Shown here one piece after another: positions 48,501-56,909 of a stretch of 64,000 nt of DNA. Origin of the DNA: Kiritimatiellia bacterium (GTDB lineage Bacteria; Verrucomicrobiota; Kiritimatiellia; UBA8416; JADHWI01). The stretch is taken from positions 1 through 64,000 of the forward strand of contig JASLPY010000006.1 in assembly GCA_030744755.1 (NCBI GenBank), given 5' to 3'. Position numbers and translations under genes: made by a program. The stretch's first letter is position 1; the number at the start of each line of letters is the position of its first letter. The notes under the pieces were generated by a model. The model was not told the DNA's origin and made no database searches. It was given only the letters and a program-made list of their open reading frames with translations.

Positions 48501-49011
48501 CCCGCACTTCATCAATCTGCCCCTTGAACTGTGGCGCGAAACTGGAAGAGGTGTAGCCGATCTTGAAAACGCTGCCCTTGGGGTCTGGCCTGGCGTCCAT
48601 GTGGCGTTCGCAATCCAGCTTTCCATCAACGTAGAGCTTAACAGGCGCGGATCCGCTGATTGCCACATGGTGCCATCTATCATCAGTAACTCCAGCAGCA
48701 CCGCCAATCGCACCGACCCATCCGATGTCGTATGCAAGGCGACCGCCGCGTATGAATAGCGACTTTCCACCCGACACCCAGTCGCTGTCGGGAAGCGTCT
48801 TTGCGAAGATAGTCCCTTCAGACTTTGTTTTGATCCAGGCAGTAACGGTGAATTTTCCATTGGCGAAATCAGGCAAGGGGACGGAGTCTTTTTGCTCGAC
48901 CCTGGTCGGCGGCACATCCTTTAGCTTAATCAACTCGTCAAACCAGGTGTCTTTGGCCTCTGCGTGAATGCAGCAACCTAGAATTGTCAACAACGCCAGC
49001 AATCTCTTCAT
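45574..49011 (-). CDS. HzsA-related di-heme c protein with N-terminal LamG domain
   Basis: 1145 aa. Signal peptide ending CIHAEA-KDT. LamG/concanavalin-like domain (about 45-185: WHHVAISGSAPVKLYVDGK, GQIDEVRVYGR), a helical linker (about 255-375), a propeller region (about 400-700) and two heme c sites, CIGCH (924-928) and, after PVLDKH, CIKCH (980-984). The GGGAGGAAACGATA-ATG start is clear. The LamG fusion suggests binding to a glycan or surface, and the gene lies between two sulfatases, hinting at a role in extracellular glycan processing rather than nitrogen chemistry (inference). Confidence 0.87.
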   Translation of the reverse strand: MKRLLALLTILGCCIHAEAKDTWFDELIKLKDVPPTRVEQKDSVPLPDFANGKFTVTAWIKTKSEGTIFAKTLPDSDWVSGGKSLFIRGGRLAYDIGWVGAIGGAAGVTDDRWHHVAISGSAPVKLYVDGKLDCERHMDARPDPKGSVFKIGYTSSSFAPQFKGQIDEVRVYGRVISGADIAALAKADKPSSGEGTLAYWPFENGGKDESGSLNHASPVGEVEFADGKFGKAMSVNSGHMAAACGKGQSPDRKLWAELGAKYGDDVSVKEMAWERDDGIWGTDWKTVSYPEVAKRYAKVALRPTKVADEIKALAAKVKSSKDLYRVRALYLKSRMYDQLFASLEQFKLKELRTTINELYKSSSTGKKLLAQLDALESQAAGWTDGPPEGGVFETWKKSCAALRMDAVLNNNPLIDFDKMVFVKRYTFSANHYYTEFINSQWMPGGNVCVLDMETGKVTELVPELENGVFGRFDVDFDAKHIVFAWKSANDSGNRLYEIEIDPKSGERVGGLKQLTFPEVNEEEIVKSYRVGYHHGTDDMDPCYLPDGDVVFISTRCQYGILCDSPDIFTTSVLYRMDHDADLETRKTGKHLTKLSNSSVSEQSPSIMPDGRIMYTRWEYVEKGAVSVKCLWAMKPDGSGSAEIYGNDISLPPTFLYGRPIPEKPNHFVFLGTPHYPQNGMGTVIRIDMTKNIRTREPMTYMTPDVDIRSEGGFHFMIDGNWRGDRAGRLGRLFKEPYPLSDKLFLVPHKAAGHEWKDVKAYDLSLLDENGNVIVIHDDPEMSCFLPFPLKARKRPPVNQSVIDKEMAAKNLATCVVTDIYHGMEDTPRGSIKYIRVLEQIPRPWATRRRWGGDGYDQQHATITKNTHLGLRVQHGVVPVEDDGSAHFVVPAGRNIYFQSLDENYMAVQIERTLVNYIAGETRSCIGCHETPNQAATARTSSAVKALKRKPSFPGPQPGEKSGQRPIDYVADVQPVLDKHCIKCHGEEKPKGNLILTGKMTPMFSMSYEQLIENRRGGFGRKSKTLLIGRTIGENHPKTGNVDYMPARSFGSHASVLVAMLAPGKVKLKDPAQAELAEKLIKEHKKVKLTQGELVRITNWVDTNAQFYGMYWGRKNIKYKDHANFRPKPTFERAASYVSLIPESER

Positions 49012-49045
49012 TATCGTTTCCTCCCTTGTTTCTTAAGCGTCTCCT

Positions 49046-49181
49046 TGAGATCTGAATTCTAACCCTCCGTCGCCCAGGCTATGGAGGGCAGGCGAATTCA
49101 GCTACTTCCAAATCTCCACCCGTAGCTGAATCCGCTTGGCCTCCATAGCCTTGGCGGCGGTGGGTGAGGATTCAGATCTCC
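49046..49181. repeat. Palindromic repeat family C, copy 1
   Basis: Runs from GAGATCTGAATTCTAACC (49047-49064) to GGATTCAGATCTC. Internal arms CTATGGAGGGCAGGCGAATT / CTGAATCCGC-GGCCTCCATAG. The 18-base start recurs exactly, inverted, at 56759-56776. Fills the gap between the LamG/HzsA-related and second sulfatase genes. Confidence 0.82.
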
Positions 49182-49186
49182 CCACG

Positions 49187-50701
49187 CTAATCATCCCAAT
49201 GCTTCTCTATAACTTCCAGGATCTTCGGGTTCTTGTCTTCTTCACCCAGCTCTTTGCGTGTTGTCTTGAGCTGTTCCTTCATCCCCGCGATAAGCTGTTT
49301 GTACTCCGGGTTGTTATACTCGTTCTTCATCTCGAAGGGATCTTTCTCAAGATCGTAGAACTCCCAGGCAACCGGAGTGGGATTCGTTCCTGCCACGCTG
49401 AGGCCATAGAACAATATCAGCTTATAGCGGTCGCTGCGGATACCGAAGTGGGCTGGTACCTTGAGACTGTGCGCCATGTGCATCCAGTACCGGTAATAAG
49501 TGACCTTGCGCCAGTCATCAGGCTTCTTATCTCCATTCACTGCAGCCGCAAAGCTCCGCCCCTGCATGTAATCGGGTGTTTTCTCAGCACCTGCCAATTC
49601 CAGGATGGTAGGAGCGAAGTCGGTGTTGTTTATCAGCCAGTCGTTGACCTGGCCCTTCTTTACTCCCTTTGGCCAATGAACGATGAACGGCATTCGCATG
49701 CCTTCCTCGTACATCCAGCGCTTATCCATCAGGTCATGCTCGCCCAGGAAGAACCCCTGGTCCCCTGTGTACATGAGGACCGTGTTCTCCAGTTCCCCGG
49801 TTTCCCCAAGATAGTCGAGCAGGCGCTTAACATTGTCGTCTACACCCTTGACGCAGCGCAGGTAACGCTTGAGGTACTTCTGGTAGGCAAGCTTGCCGTG
49901 TTCCGGCTCTTGCAGTTTCGGGTCCACGCCCAGCTTGCGCGGCAGGCCCCAGCTCGGGTGCGCCTTGGTTACGCCTGCACCGAACTTGCGCGTTGCAACG
50001 GAACCGAAACCATCGGCCGGCTGGTTGTGAAGATTATCGGGTTCCGGAATATCTACGTCTTCGAGATAGCTGTTGTAACGCTTCGCATTCTGGAACATGT
50101 CATGCGGCGCCTTGAAATGGTGCATCAGGAAGAACGGCTTGTTTTTGTCCCTGCCGTTCTTCAACCATTCAAGGCTGATGTCCGTGATGGCGTCGCTGGA
50201 GTGCTGGCCGCTCCGGGTTATCTTGTTTCGCCTCCAGGGCTTATCACCGCGAACATGGAAATCCGGATTGTGATACTTGCCCTGTCCGGGCAGGACGCAG
50301 TAAAAGTCGAACGCGGCGGGCTCGGCCGACAGGTGCCATTTCCCGACCATGGCCGTGCTGTATCCGGCCTTCTTCATTTCGATCGCGAGGTATTGCCGTT
50401 CCGGAGGAATCTGTCCTCCGAGTACAATAATGCCGTTACGTTGCGAATACTGGCCGGTAATGATGCTGGCGCGGCTGGGAACGCATATGGAGTTATTGCA
50501 GAAGACGCGATCGAAGCGCATGCCGTTCTTTGCCAGCGAATCTATCACCGGGGTAGGATCAACCTTCGCCAGCCGGCTGCCATAAGCACCCACGGCCTGC
50601 GTGGTATGGTCGTCCGACATAATGAACAGAATATTCGGTTTCGCCTCAACGTATGAGCAGACACATGCCAGGAGCACGGCTGGCAGCAGGGTTCTTGTCA
50701 T
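49187..50701 (-). CDS. Secreted type I sulfatase
   Basis: 504 aa with a signal peptide (cleavage near VEA-KPN). LFIMSDDHTTQAVGAYG binds metal; formylglycine motif CVPSR near residue 73. The C-terminal half follows the family (ALLFYGL-type LILFYGL, LYDLEKDP-like FYDLEKDPFE). GGAGGAG precedes the ATG at 50701. Distinct from the 43957 sulfatase (different C-terminal and HNPDFHVRGDKPW region), so it probably has another sulfated substrate. Divergent from nanA. Confidence 0.9.
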   Translation of the reverse strand: MTRTLLPAVLLACVCSYVEAKPNILFIMSDDHTTQAVGAYGSRLAKVDPTPVIDSLAKNGMRFDRVFCNNSICVPSRASIITGQYSQRNGIIVLGGQIPPERQYLAIEMKKAGYSTAMVGKWHLSAEPAAFDFYCVLPGQGKYHNPDFHVRGDKPWRRNKITRSGQHSSDAITDISLEWLKNGRDKNKPFFLMHHFKAPHDMFQNAKRYNSYLEDVDIPEPDNLHNQPADGFGSVATRKFGAGVTKAHPSWGLPRKLGVDPKLQEPEHGKLAYQKYLKRYLRCVKGVDDNVKRLLDYLGETGELENTVLMYTGDQGFFLGEHDLMDKRWMYEEGMRMPFIVHWPKGVKKGQVNDWLINNTDFAPTILELAGAEKTPDYMQGRSFAAAVNGDKKPDDWRKVTYYRYWMHMAHSLKVPAHFGIRSDRYKLILFYGLSVAGTNPTPVAWEFYDLEKDPFEMKNEYNNPEYKQLIAGMKEQLKTTRKELGEEDKNPKILEVIEKHWDD

Positions 50702-50906
50702 AAACTCCTCCAGATATTTGAGAACGAATATAGCTTATCTACCTCCGGCGGCAAAGGGCCAACGCGCAGAGGATTCAATCTCGGGTGCAAACGCACAAAG
50801 AAGGTGGACTTGTCGATGGTTGTTGTGTAGACATAGGATCGTTCTTTTGAAGGACACTTGTCGGGATGGGCGTCGTGCCACTTCGGGCGAAAAAGAGGAA
50901 TTGCTG

Positions 50907-51818
50907 ATGGATAAAACAGTCGGTCTTATTGCGGCTCCGCTCACCGGATACCATCCGGATGGCTCAGTGAATCTCGATATCGTGCCGGCTTACGCACGAA
51001 TGCTTCATGCCAATGGCGTGGTCGGCGCCTTTGTAAACGGCACAACCGGTGAAGGACTGTCTCTCACTGTTTCCGAACGCCGCTTGATTGCCGAACAGTG
51101 GGTCAAATCGGCCCCCGGCGGGTTCAAGGTGATCGTTCACGTGGGACATCCCTGCCAGAAGGAGAGCTGTGAGCTCGCCGCCCATGCGGCGGACATTGGG
51201 GCAGCGGCCATCGGCGAGATCGGCCCGATATTCTATCGCCCTGACACCATCGACGCACTCGTCGACTATATCGCCGTGACCGCAAGCACCGTGCCGGACC
51301 TGCCCTATTACTACTACCACATGCCCGCGATGAACCAGGTTGAATTCCCGATTATCGAACTGTTGGAAAGAGTAAGTGGCATCCCTAACTTCCATGGGGT
51401 CAAGTACACCTTCGAAGATCTCGACGACTATGAAAGTTGTGTCCGGTTTGCCGAAGGGAAGTACGACATTCTCTTCGGGCGGGACGAGCTTCTCATCGAA
51501 GGCTTGCGACACGGTGCACAGGGCGCTGTTGGCAGTACGTACAACTTCATGGCTTCCATCTACCACGAATTGATAAAGGCATTTTCGGACGGCGATGAAG
51601 AAAGAGCGCGGAAGATGCAGGACCTATCGATTGCAGGGATTGATGCTCTCTGCCGGACCGGTGCATTTTTTTCGGCGGCGAAGGCCGTGGTTCGAGCAAT
51701 CGGTCTTGACATGGGGACCGTGCGCCTCCCGCTGGCAAACCTGGACGAAGAGGGTGTTGCCGGCCTGGAAATAGAGCTGCGTAAGGTGGGGGTCTGGGAA
51801 TACTTGAACAAGAGCTGA
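50907..51818 (+). CDS. nanA: N-acetylneuraminate lyase (DHDPS/NAL family)
   Basis: About 303 aa. Cleaves sialic acid to N-acetylmannosamine and pyruvate in the cytoplasm. Seen: GTTGEGLSLTVSER near residue 45, the catalytic Tyr137 in PYYYYHMP, the Schiff-base Lys166 in HGVKYTFED, and the GSTYN signature typical of NAL rather than DHDPS. I chose the ATG at 50907 (AAGAGGAA upstream); the frame is open further upstream without start signals. Stands alone, but fits the amino-sugar genes at 5-15 kb and the sulfatases here: host-glycan use (inference). Confidence 0.9.
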   Translation: MDKTVGLIAAPLTGYHPDGSVNLDIVPAYARMLHANGVVGAFVNGTTGEGLSLTVSERRLIAEQWVKSAPGGFKVIVHVGHPCQKESCELAAHAADIGAAAIGEIGPIFYRPDTIDALVDYIAVTASTVPDLPYYYYHMPAMNQVEFPIIELLERVSGIPNFHGVKYTFEDLDDYESCVRFAEGKYDILFGRDELLIEGLRHGAQGAVGSTYNFMASIYHELIKAFSDGDEERARKMQDLSIAGIDALCRTGAFFSAAKAVVRAIGLDMGTVRLPLANLDEEGVAGLEIELRKVGVWEYLNKS

Positions 51819-51997
51819 CGAACAGCGAAGAAAAGAAAAGGGGGGCTTTTGTTGATGCTGTGGGTCGGGTTGGACCTCGGGCCACCGCCAGGCTTGTCCC
51901 GGTGGAGCATCTTCCATGTAAAAGGCACGTCCGGTGGCCCGAAGTAGATCGCTTGCCTGAGGTGCGCCTTATGACGTCACCTCGAGGCCGATGTTCG

Positions 51998-52165
51998 GCA
52001 ATCCTTCTTTGTCCCGATCATCGTCTCGATCGTTGTCGTTCCTCATCGTCGTGCCGATCATCGTCCCGATCGTCGTCGACAAAGATCAAGACAAGGATCG
52101 GGACAAGGATCGGGACAACGATGAAGATCGACGAAGATCGCGACAAGGATCGCAACGACGATCAG
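51998..52165. repeat. Low-complexity tract of GATCG/GTCGTC units with mirrored halves
   Basis: The left half is built from CCCGATCATCGTC-like units (to about 52078) and the right half from GACAAGGATCGG-like units. The halves are roughly complementary, so the tract could fold into a long imperfect hairpin. Frames through it give Asp/Arg/Lys repeats without gene features. Confidence 0.7.
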
Positions 52166-52227
52166 TCGTGCCACCATTCCCTCATCACATCTTCATCTCT
52201 TTGCCAATCGGCCGCCTGTCCGCCATA

Positions 52228-52245
52228 GTCCCGCGCCTGCGGGAC
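52228..52245. repeat. Hairpin with GCCT loop
   Basis: GTCCCGC-GCCT-GCGGGAC, a perfect 7-bp stem. Same loop as the hairpins at 4961 and 59451, different stem sequence. Confidence 0.75.
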
Positions 52246-52269
52246 GACGGAGGATCCGGGCTGATCAAA

Positions 52270-52325
52270 GTAGATCGGCCCTCCGGGCTGATCTTTCAGA
52301 AAGCAGGCCGGAGGCCAGCTCTACT
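52270..52325 (+). repeat. Dispersed repeat family A, copy 2
   Basis: Matches 4897-4954 (GTAGATCGGC, GGGCTGATC, GAAAGCAGGCCGGAGGCC, CTCTACT). Here the repeat ends against the stop codon of the fructanase gene; copy 1 begins against the stop codon of the giant protein gene. Confidence 0.8.
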
Positions 52326-54574
52326 TACTTCCAACTGGCATCCAGCTCGTGCACTTTCAGCGAGACGAGCGTGGCTTCTCCGCCGCGTGCGAAGGCGTTT
52401 ACCGATTCGATATCCAAGTCATTGTTGTAGCCTTCGGTGAAGATTATCCGTCCGTTGTCCACGAACGTCTCTTTCATGGGGCGGTCGATCAGGATCTGAA
52501 CGCTGATCTTGCCGTCGGCAATCTTGCAGGGCTGTCCCTTAGCCTTCGCCTGCTCGACGTCGTACAGGAATTCCTCGCGACCATCGATTGCCAGCCCAAC
52601 CTGCTTGGCAGAACCGACACTCCATGTGGCACGGATATCGAAGAGAGCTCCCTTGGTTTTGAATTCAACAGGGGACTCCTCGGTCAGCTTCTTCCCGGCC
52701 ACCTTGTGGGTTTTCCCGTGAATCTTCTCGATCTCCTTGACAGGCTCCCCGCACATCCTTACTCCGTCTGGGGTCGTGCGCAGGGTCAACTCAGTGGGAA
52801 ACGTGAACGTCTGGTTAAAACACGCATCACCCATCCCGAGCCTCGCCCAGCCGATCTGGATACGGCGGCCGTCGGGCGCGTCCGAAAAGAGCTGTGAGGC
52901 ATAATATGGACCGTGGTGGAGCCGGTGCTTGCCTTCGTGCTCCGGGGTGAATGTCTTTCCGTCGAAATCGCCGATTGCATAGCGCGCGTCAGCCGCAAAG
53001 ACAACCCAATGCGTGTGGCCCGCATCCCCGTCGACCGCAAGTGTGTAAAGCTCTGCGCATTCGTAGTAGCCCATCAGATGGCTTTGCTCCGTCCATTCCT
53101 TGAGATCCGTCGAAGTGTAGAATGCTACATTCCGTCCGCCTTTCTCGTCGAAAACCGCGATGACCCAGTGACCGCCGAGTTTCTTGGCTGCATCATTGAG
53201 AGGGGTGTCCTCCTTGCCGTACTCGTACCACACGGGCTTCGGATCACGACCACGGTGACGGATAACGGGGTTACCCTCGTACTCGGTGAAGGTCCGCCCC
53301 TTGTCGTTGCTGTAAGCAATACATTCTCCTCGACCCGTGCTGGTCCAGGTAGCGATTATGACATCGTTGTCGCCGGTCTTCCAACCGCCGTGGTTCTTCC
53401 AGTCGACCGCCGCGCCGCCGGAGAACATGGCGTCGCCGCGCTTGTGATGCAGGGCGTTGGGCAGGTGCTCCCAGCTCACCAGGTCCTTGCTCACGCCGTG
53501 AGCCCAGGTCATGTTGCCCCAGGGCAAGCCAACCGGGTTGTGCTGCAAGTAAAGGTGCCATTCGCCTTCATAGTAAACCATGCCGTTGGGATCGTTGTTC
53601 CAGCCCACGCGCTGCGAAAAATGGAACTGCGGGCGTTTCGGTTCATCACCCCAGTTCTCCGAACCAGGAACCTTGTCGGCCTGTTTAACCATCGCAAATC
53701 CTTCGTCGGACAGCCCGCCGATGTTCAGGGTTGCCTCCTTGCCCCTGTATTGCGAAATGTCAAAGAAACCACACCAGTCCATGTCTTCTTCTTTAGCGGC
53801 CAGCGGTCCGGTAACGAAGCGCACTGTCTTCTCGTCGACGGTCAGGCTGATCGTTGTCTTGGGACCGTTGTTGTCGATCGGAAGAAGGATGAACTGCTTT
53901 TCGCATTTGAAAGTTGCTGTTTTCGCGTCACCTGACAAGGGAGGCCCCCTCCTTCTGGGTTTATGCTTGGTGATCTTGACTTTTGCCGCGTCTATTGGCT
54001 CGATGACTTTTGCAAGCGCCTTTTCGGATGCAGTGAAGTTGTCAGCGTTGATGTGCCCCCATCCGCCTGCTTCATTATCAAGCAGTACGATCTTCGCTTT
54101 CTTTCCCTTGAACTTTTTCACGTTGGCCGATACGGCGTACATTGTCTCACTCTCCTTGCCGGAAGCGAGATAGTAGACCTTATCATCAACCACAAGACGG
54201 ACAGAGGTATCCTTGTGAGGACCAGCGCCGACAAGGAAGTTGATGAAGTCCTTTTCGATCTTGAACTCGTTCGAGGTCAGCCGACCGGTCAGCGTATCTC
54301 CCTGGGTAGCACCCTTGGTTCCCTTTTTGCCCGTGAAGGCCTCGTAAGTACCGATCCAGTAGTCACCATGGTGATTGCTCTTATCGGAGCGGCCGCGTGC
54401 GGCCGGGTTGTCGCCTTTGGTCGGCTGCATCTTGAAGGCCTCACCCTCGGCAGTCCAGTTCTTCAACGTACCGGTTTCGAAATCGCTGTTCTCGAACAGG
54501 AGAGTAGCATCCGCCGCCAAAGCTGCACTCGCCGCAATCATCATCGCTACCAGGGTCAGTGTCCACTTACGCAT
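52325..54574 (-). CDS. Glycoside hydrolase family 32 (levanase/fructan beta-fructosidase-like), secreted
   Basis: About 749 aa. ATG at 54574 (GGAGG 7 bases upstream) starts a signal peptide ending AALA-ADA; two upstream in-frame starts are less well placed. The N-terminal approximately 290 aa is a carbohydrate-binding-like region. The GH32 five-blade propeller has the nucleophile Asp near 327 in WNNDPNGM, the RDP motif near 442 (RGRDPKP) and the acid/base Glu near 503 in YECAEL. A C-terminal beta-sandwich follows. Hydrolyses fructans or sucrose-like substrates outside the cytoplasm. The extra N-terminal region is unusual for minimal GH32 enzymes but common in PVC versions. Confidence 0.93.
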   Translation of the reverse strand: MRKWTLTLVAMMIAASAALAADATLLFENSDFETGTLKNWTAEGEAFKMQPTKGDNPAARGRSDKSNHHGDYWIGTYEAFTGKKGTKGATQGDTLTGRLTSNEFKIEKDFINFLVGAGPHKDTSVRLVVDDKVYYLASGKESETMYAVSANVKKFKGKKAKIVLLDNEAGGWGHINADNFTASEKALAKVIEPIDAAKVKITKHKPRRRGPPLSGDAKTATFKCEKQFILLPIDNNGPKTTISLTVDEKTVRFVTGPLAAKEEDMDWCGFFDISQYRGKEATLNIGGLSDEGFAMVKQADKVPGSENWGDEPKRPQFHFSQRVGWNNDPNGMVYYEGEWHLYLQHNPVGLPWGNMTWAHGVSKDLVSWEHLPNALHHKRGDAMFSGGAAVDWKNHGGWKTGDNDVIIATWTSTGRGECIAYSNDKGRTFTEYEGNPVIRHRGRDPKPVWYEYGKEDTPLNDAAKKLGGHWVIAVFDEKGGRNVAFYTSTDLKEWTEQSHLMGYYECAELYTLAVDGDAGHTHWVVFAADARYAIGDFDGKTFTPEHEGKHRLHHGPYYASQLFSDAPDGRRIQIGWARLGMGDACFNQTFTFPTELTLRTTPDGVRMCGEPVKEIEKIHGKTHKVAGKKLTEESPVEFKTKGALFDIRATWSVGSAKQVGLAIDGREEFLYDVEQAKAKGQPCKIADGKISVQILIDRPMKETFVDNGRIIFTEGYNNDLDIESVNAFARGGEATLVSLKVHELDASWK

Positions 54575-55124
54575 GTTCATACCTCCTTGTTGCGTTTCGT
54601 TAGTTCTGCCAGATTGAACCAATTCTCAAGAGGTAAACAGAATAGCGTTCGGGGCAATCAGAATCAAGACAAGTGAAAGCAAATGGAAGATCCAACCACC
54701 CGCGTTCCCACGCTGGAGTTCCCGAGGACACGGAGGTTAGATGGGGGGAGGAGCTGCTTCCGGGGAGCGTCATGAATTTGACGCTGGTTTCATAGTGACA
54801 TCCATGTCGCCATCCACTCCAGAAATAGACGCGAAACCATCATCAAATTCATGCCGCGTTTGCCTCAGGAGAGGGAAAAGAGGAGGGATTCAGCGCACCA
54901 CGTTTAACGCTCAAGGCCCAACGTGTGGCGAAAGGACTCGTCACGCGGCTACGGCAGCGACTTTTCATCTCTCTCAAATGGCAAACGTTGGATGAATCTG
55001 GATTGAGGAATGAGGGGGAGCAGGGAGCATTCCGCCAGATTCATGCAACATCTCCAGAGCCCAAGTCTTCTCCTCCCATCTGACCTCCGTGTCCTCGGGA
55101 GCTCAAGCGCGGGAGCGCGGGTGG
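54575..55124. other. 550-bp intergenic region occupied by an inverted-repeat element
   Basis: Between the fructanase start and the 3' end of the PQQ-propeller gene, both on the minus strand. The first 120 bp should carry the fructanase promoter. The rest is the 429-bp inverted-repeat element. Short frames here show no recognisable product. Confidence 0.6.
54696..55124. mobile_element. 429-bp MITE-like element with about 55-bp inverted repeats
   Basis: The left end CCACCCGCG (54696), continuing with TTCCCGAGGACACGGAGGTT to about 54752, is mirrored at 55071-55124, whose complement reads CCACCCGCG, then CTCCCGAGGACACGGAGGTC and AGATGGGAGGA; only about six mismatches in 54. An inner hairpin has CATGAATTTGA-CGC-TGGTTTC (54770-54790) against its partner near 54833-54855. 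The right end stops exactly at the stop codon of the propeller gene. No transposase. Confidence 0.75.
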
Positions 55125-56561
55125 TCAATTCGCGTTTATGTCGAAGCAGTACAGGTTTTCGGCGTAGCGCAGGTATAGGCGCCCGCCGGCTACCACGGGG
55201 TGCGCCCAGCTTGGACCGCCTCCCGCAACGCTGAACTCGCCCTTCTGTTCGAACCGGTCGGGACTACAGGAAACCAGGCCCATCTTTCCTCCACTCTCGC
55301 CGAACGTGTAGAGCATTCCATCGGCATAACACAGCGACCCCTTGCCAACCCCCTTCGCGTTCCACTTCACCCGGCCTGACTTCAACTCGAGGCACGTCCA
55401 ACCACCGCCGTGGTTACCATAGATGTAACCTTCATGAATAATGAAACCGCCGTGGTGGCAAACCAGTTCCTTCGTGCGCCAGGCTTCGCCGGCCGACCCG
55501 CCGGCGGTCAGTTTCATGCAGATGCCACCCTTGCCGTAGCCGTTGGACCAGAACACGTGGTCATCGGCGTAGGCAGGCGTTGGAACGTTGGCCGTATTGT
55601 TGGCACTGAAATCAGTGGACCACAGCAACTTGCCGTCTTTCACGTTCAGCGCAAAGAGACCTCCGCCGTTTCCATTGATCAGCATGGATGTCGAGCCGTG
55701 CTTTATAAGAATGGGCGAACAGTATTGTGCCGAGCCGCCATTCCCGGAACTCTCCCATAAGGTGCGCCCGGTCTTCTTGTCCAGCGCCACCATGCTCTTA
55801 CGCCTGCCGGGAGACGCATAGATCTGGCCCTCGTTGACCAGCAGCGACTCGGAATAACCCCATCCCCCCGGCCTCCCACCAAAGTCACCCATGTCGCGTG
55901 TCCAGATCTCCCTGCCGTCTCTCGTCCTGTAGCAGGCGATTTTGCCGTTGCCTGACAGAAGATACAACTCGTCACCGTCAATTGTAGGTGTTGCCCGGGT
56001 GCCGGAGTGGCTCTTTGTCCACGATGGCCCGTGCGTGATCGTCCAGCGTGATTTCCCGTTAAGGTCGTAGCTGAACACCCTGAGTTGGTCGCTGATGGCA
56101 CCCGTCACGTAGACGCTGCCCGATGCAACCGCTACGCCGGAATAGCCCTCGCCAATGTCGTTCTTCTCCCAGAGCCGCTTCGGCCCTCCCGGCGGCCAGG
56201 ATTTCAGGAGCCCGGTTTCCGTCGATTTGCCGTCGCGCGCCGGCCCTCGCCATCCGGGCCAATCCGTGCCGGAAGAAGACGACTTGGTACCGGCGCTTCT
56301 ACGCAGGCTGTCAACATACGCGATGTCCTCAGGCGAGAGGGCGCTAAGACCAACGCGGAATTCTTTTCCCGATTCGTTTCGCAAGACGACCTGCGAACCC
56401 GTCTGTCTGATCAGCCTGGCCGTGATCTGCGTCCCCTTCCGGGATGTCCAGGTACGATACCCGATGGGCTCAGCCTGTGCCCACGCGCAACGAACTGAAG
56501 TCATCACAACCAGAATACTAACGAACGTCTTAATAGCCGGCGGAATCGACAATCTCATCAT
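55125..56561 (-). CDS. Secreted PQQ-type beta-propeller protein with SHD1 domain
   Basis: 478 aa. Signal peptide cleaved near CAWA-QAE. An SHD1 (SLA1 homology 1-like) domain follows (about 32-88: RTWTSRKGTQITARL, FRVGLSALSPED), then a PQQ/quinoprotein-like propeller with repeated W-docking motifs (DWPGWRGPARDGKSTET, GREIWTRDMGD, GRTLWESSGNG, GKLLWSTDFS). AGGAGGGTGC precedes the ATG at 56561. Such SHD1-propeller proteins are typical of planctomycetes and relatives; probably a periplasmic scaffold or binding protein, not shown to bind PQQ. Confidence 0.85.
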   Translation of the reverse strand: MMRLSIPPAIKTFVSILVVMTSVRCAWAQAEPIGYRTWTSRKGTQITARLIRQTGSQVVLRNESGKEFRVGLSALSPEDIAYVDSLRRSAGTKSSSSGTDWPGWRGPARDGKSTETGLLKSWPPGGPKRLWEKNDIGEGYSGVAVASGSVYVTGAISDQLRVFSYDLNGKSRWTITHGPSWTKSHSGTRATPTIDGDELYLLSGNGKIACYRTRDGREIWTRDMGDFGGRPGGWGYSESLLVNEGQIYASPGRRKSMVALDKKTGRTLWESSGNGGSAQYCSPILIKHGSTSMLINGNGGGLFALNVKDGKLLWSTDFSANNTANVPTPAYADDHVFWSNGYGKGGICMKLTAGGSAGEAWRTKELVCHHGGFIIHEGYIYGNHGGGWTCLELKSGRVKWNAKGVGKGSLCYADGMLYTFGESGGKMGLVSCSPDRFEQKGEFSVAGGGPSWAHPVVAGGRLYLRYAENLYCFDINAN

Positions 56562-56909
56562 GCACCCTCCTTGTTTGACACAAGCGCAACGGCCCGCGGG
56601 TCACGTGAATATAGCACGTACAGGGGCGCCGCGCCAATAGGGGAAAGGGGAATGCCGACACCTCTGAATCCTCACGGATTCAGCTACGGGAGAATCCTCA
56701 CCCAAAGCGTAGCTCGATTCGCCCGCCTGCAGCGACTATGGCGCAGCCATTGCGGGCAGGTTAGAATTCAGATCTCCGGAATAGGTATTCAAACACATTG
56801 CCGCCTGCTATGTTTCGTCCCATAGGGACTAACCAATCCCACCGTCGACCCGCAAAACTTTTTTGTTGGTTTTTCGTTGGTTCTGAGGATACAGGGTGAG
56901 GAGAGATTC
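56562..56909. promoter_or_regulatory. Divergent region between propeller gene and sigma-factor operon
   Basis: 348 bp. Contains repeat family C copy 2 (56661-56777). Next to the sigma gene lies GTTGGTTTTTCGTTGGTT (about 56873-56880 and upstream), a 7-base direct repeat with 11-base period that could be part of a promoter or operator. A sigma factor often controls its own promoter, so this is a candidate site (inference). Confidence 0.4.
56661..56777. repeat. Palindromic repeat family C, copy 2
   Basis: Starts CCTCTGAATCCTCACGGATT and ends GGTTAGAATTCAGATCTCC, the exact inverse of the 18-base start of the 49046-49181 copy. Also shares GATTCAGCTACGGG-like and GCCCGCCTGC/GCGGGCAGG arms with a CTATGG centre. 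Confidence 0.8.

Larger units (their letters stand above)
51819..52324. other. 506-bp repeat-rich intergenic region
   Basis: Between convergent nanA and the fructanase gene. Holds a simple-sequence inverted tract (51998-52165), a GCCT-loop hairpin (52228-52245) and dispersed repeat A (52270-52325). No believable gene. Confidence 0.7.

Noticed and set aside
49136-50656. Plus-strand open frame of about 500 codons opposite the second sulfatase
   Set aside because: The minus strand carries signal peptide, CVPSR and metal motifs; the opposite frame has no recognisable domain.
51998-52165. CRISPR array
   Set aside because: The repeats are short, unspaced and degenerate simple sequence, without regular unique spacers; no cas genes in the window.
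51819-52324. Small Asp/Arg/Lys-rich protein genes
   Set aside because: Frames arise from the simple-sequence tract and the dispersed repeat; no start signals and no conserved domain.
55125-56561. PQQ-dependent dehydrogenase
   Set aside because: Propeller blades are present, but length and active-site motifs of quinoprotein dehydrogenases are missing; the SHD1 domain points to a scaffold-type protein.
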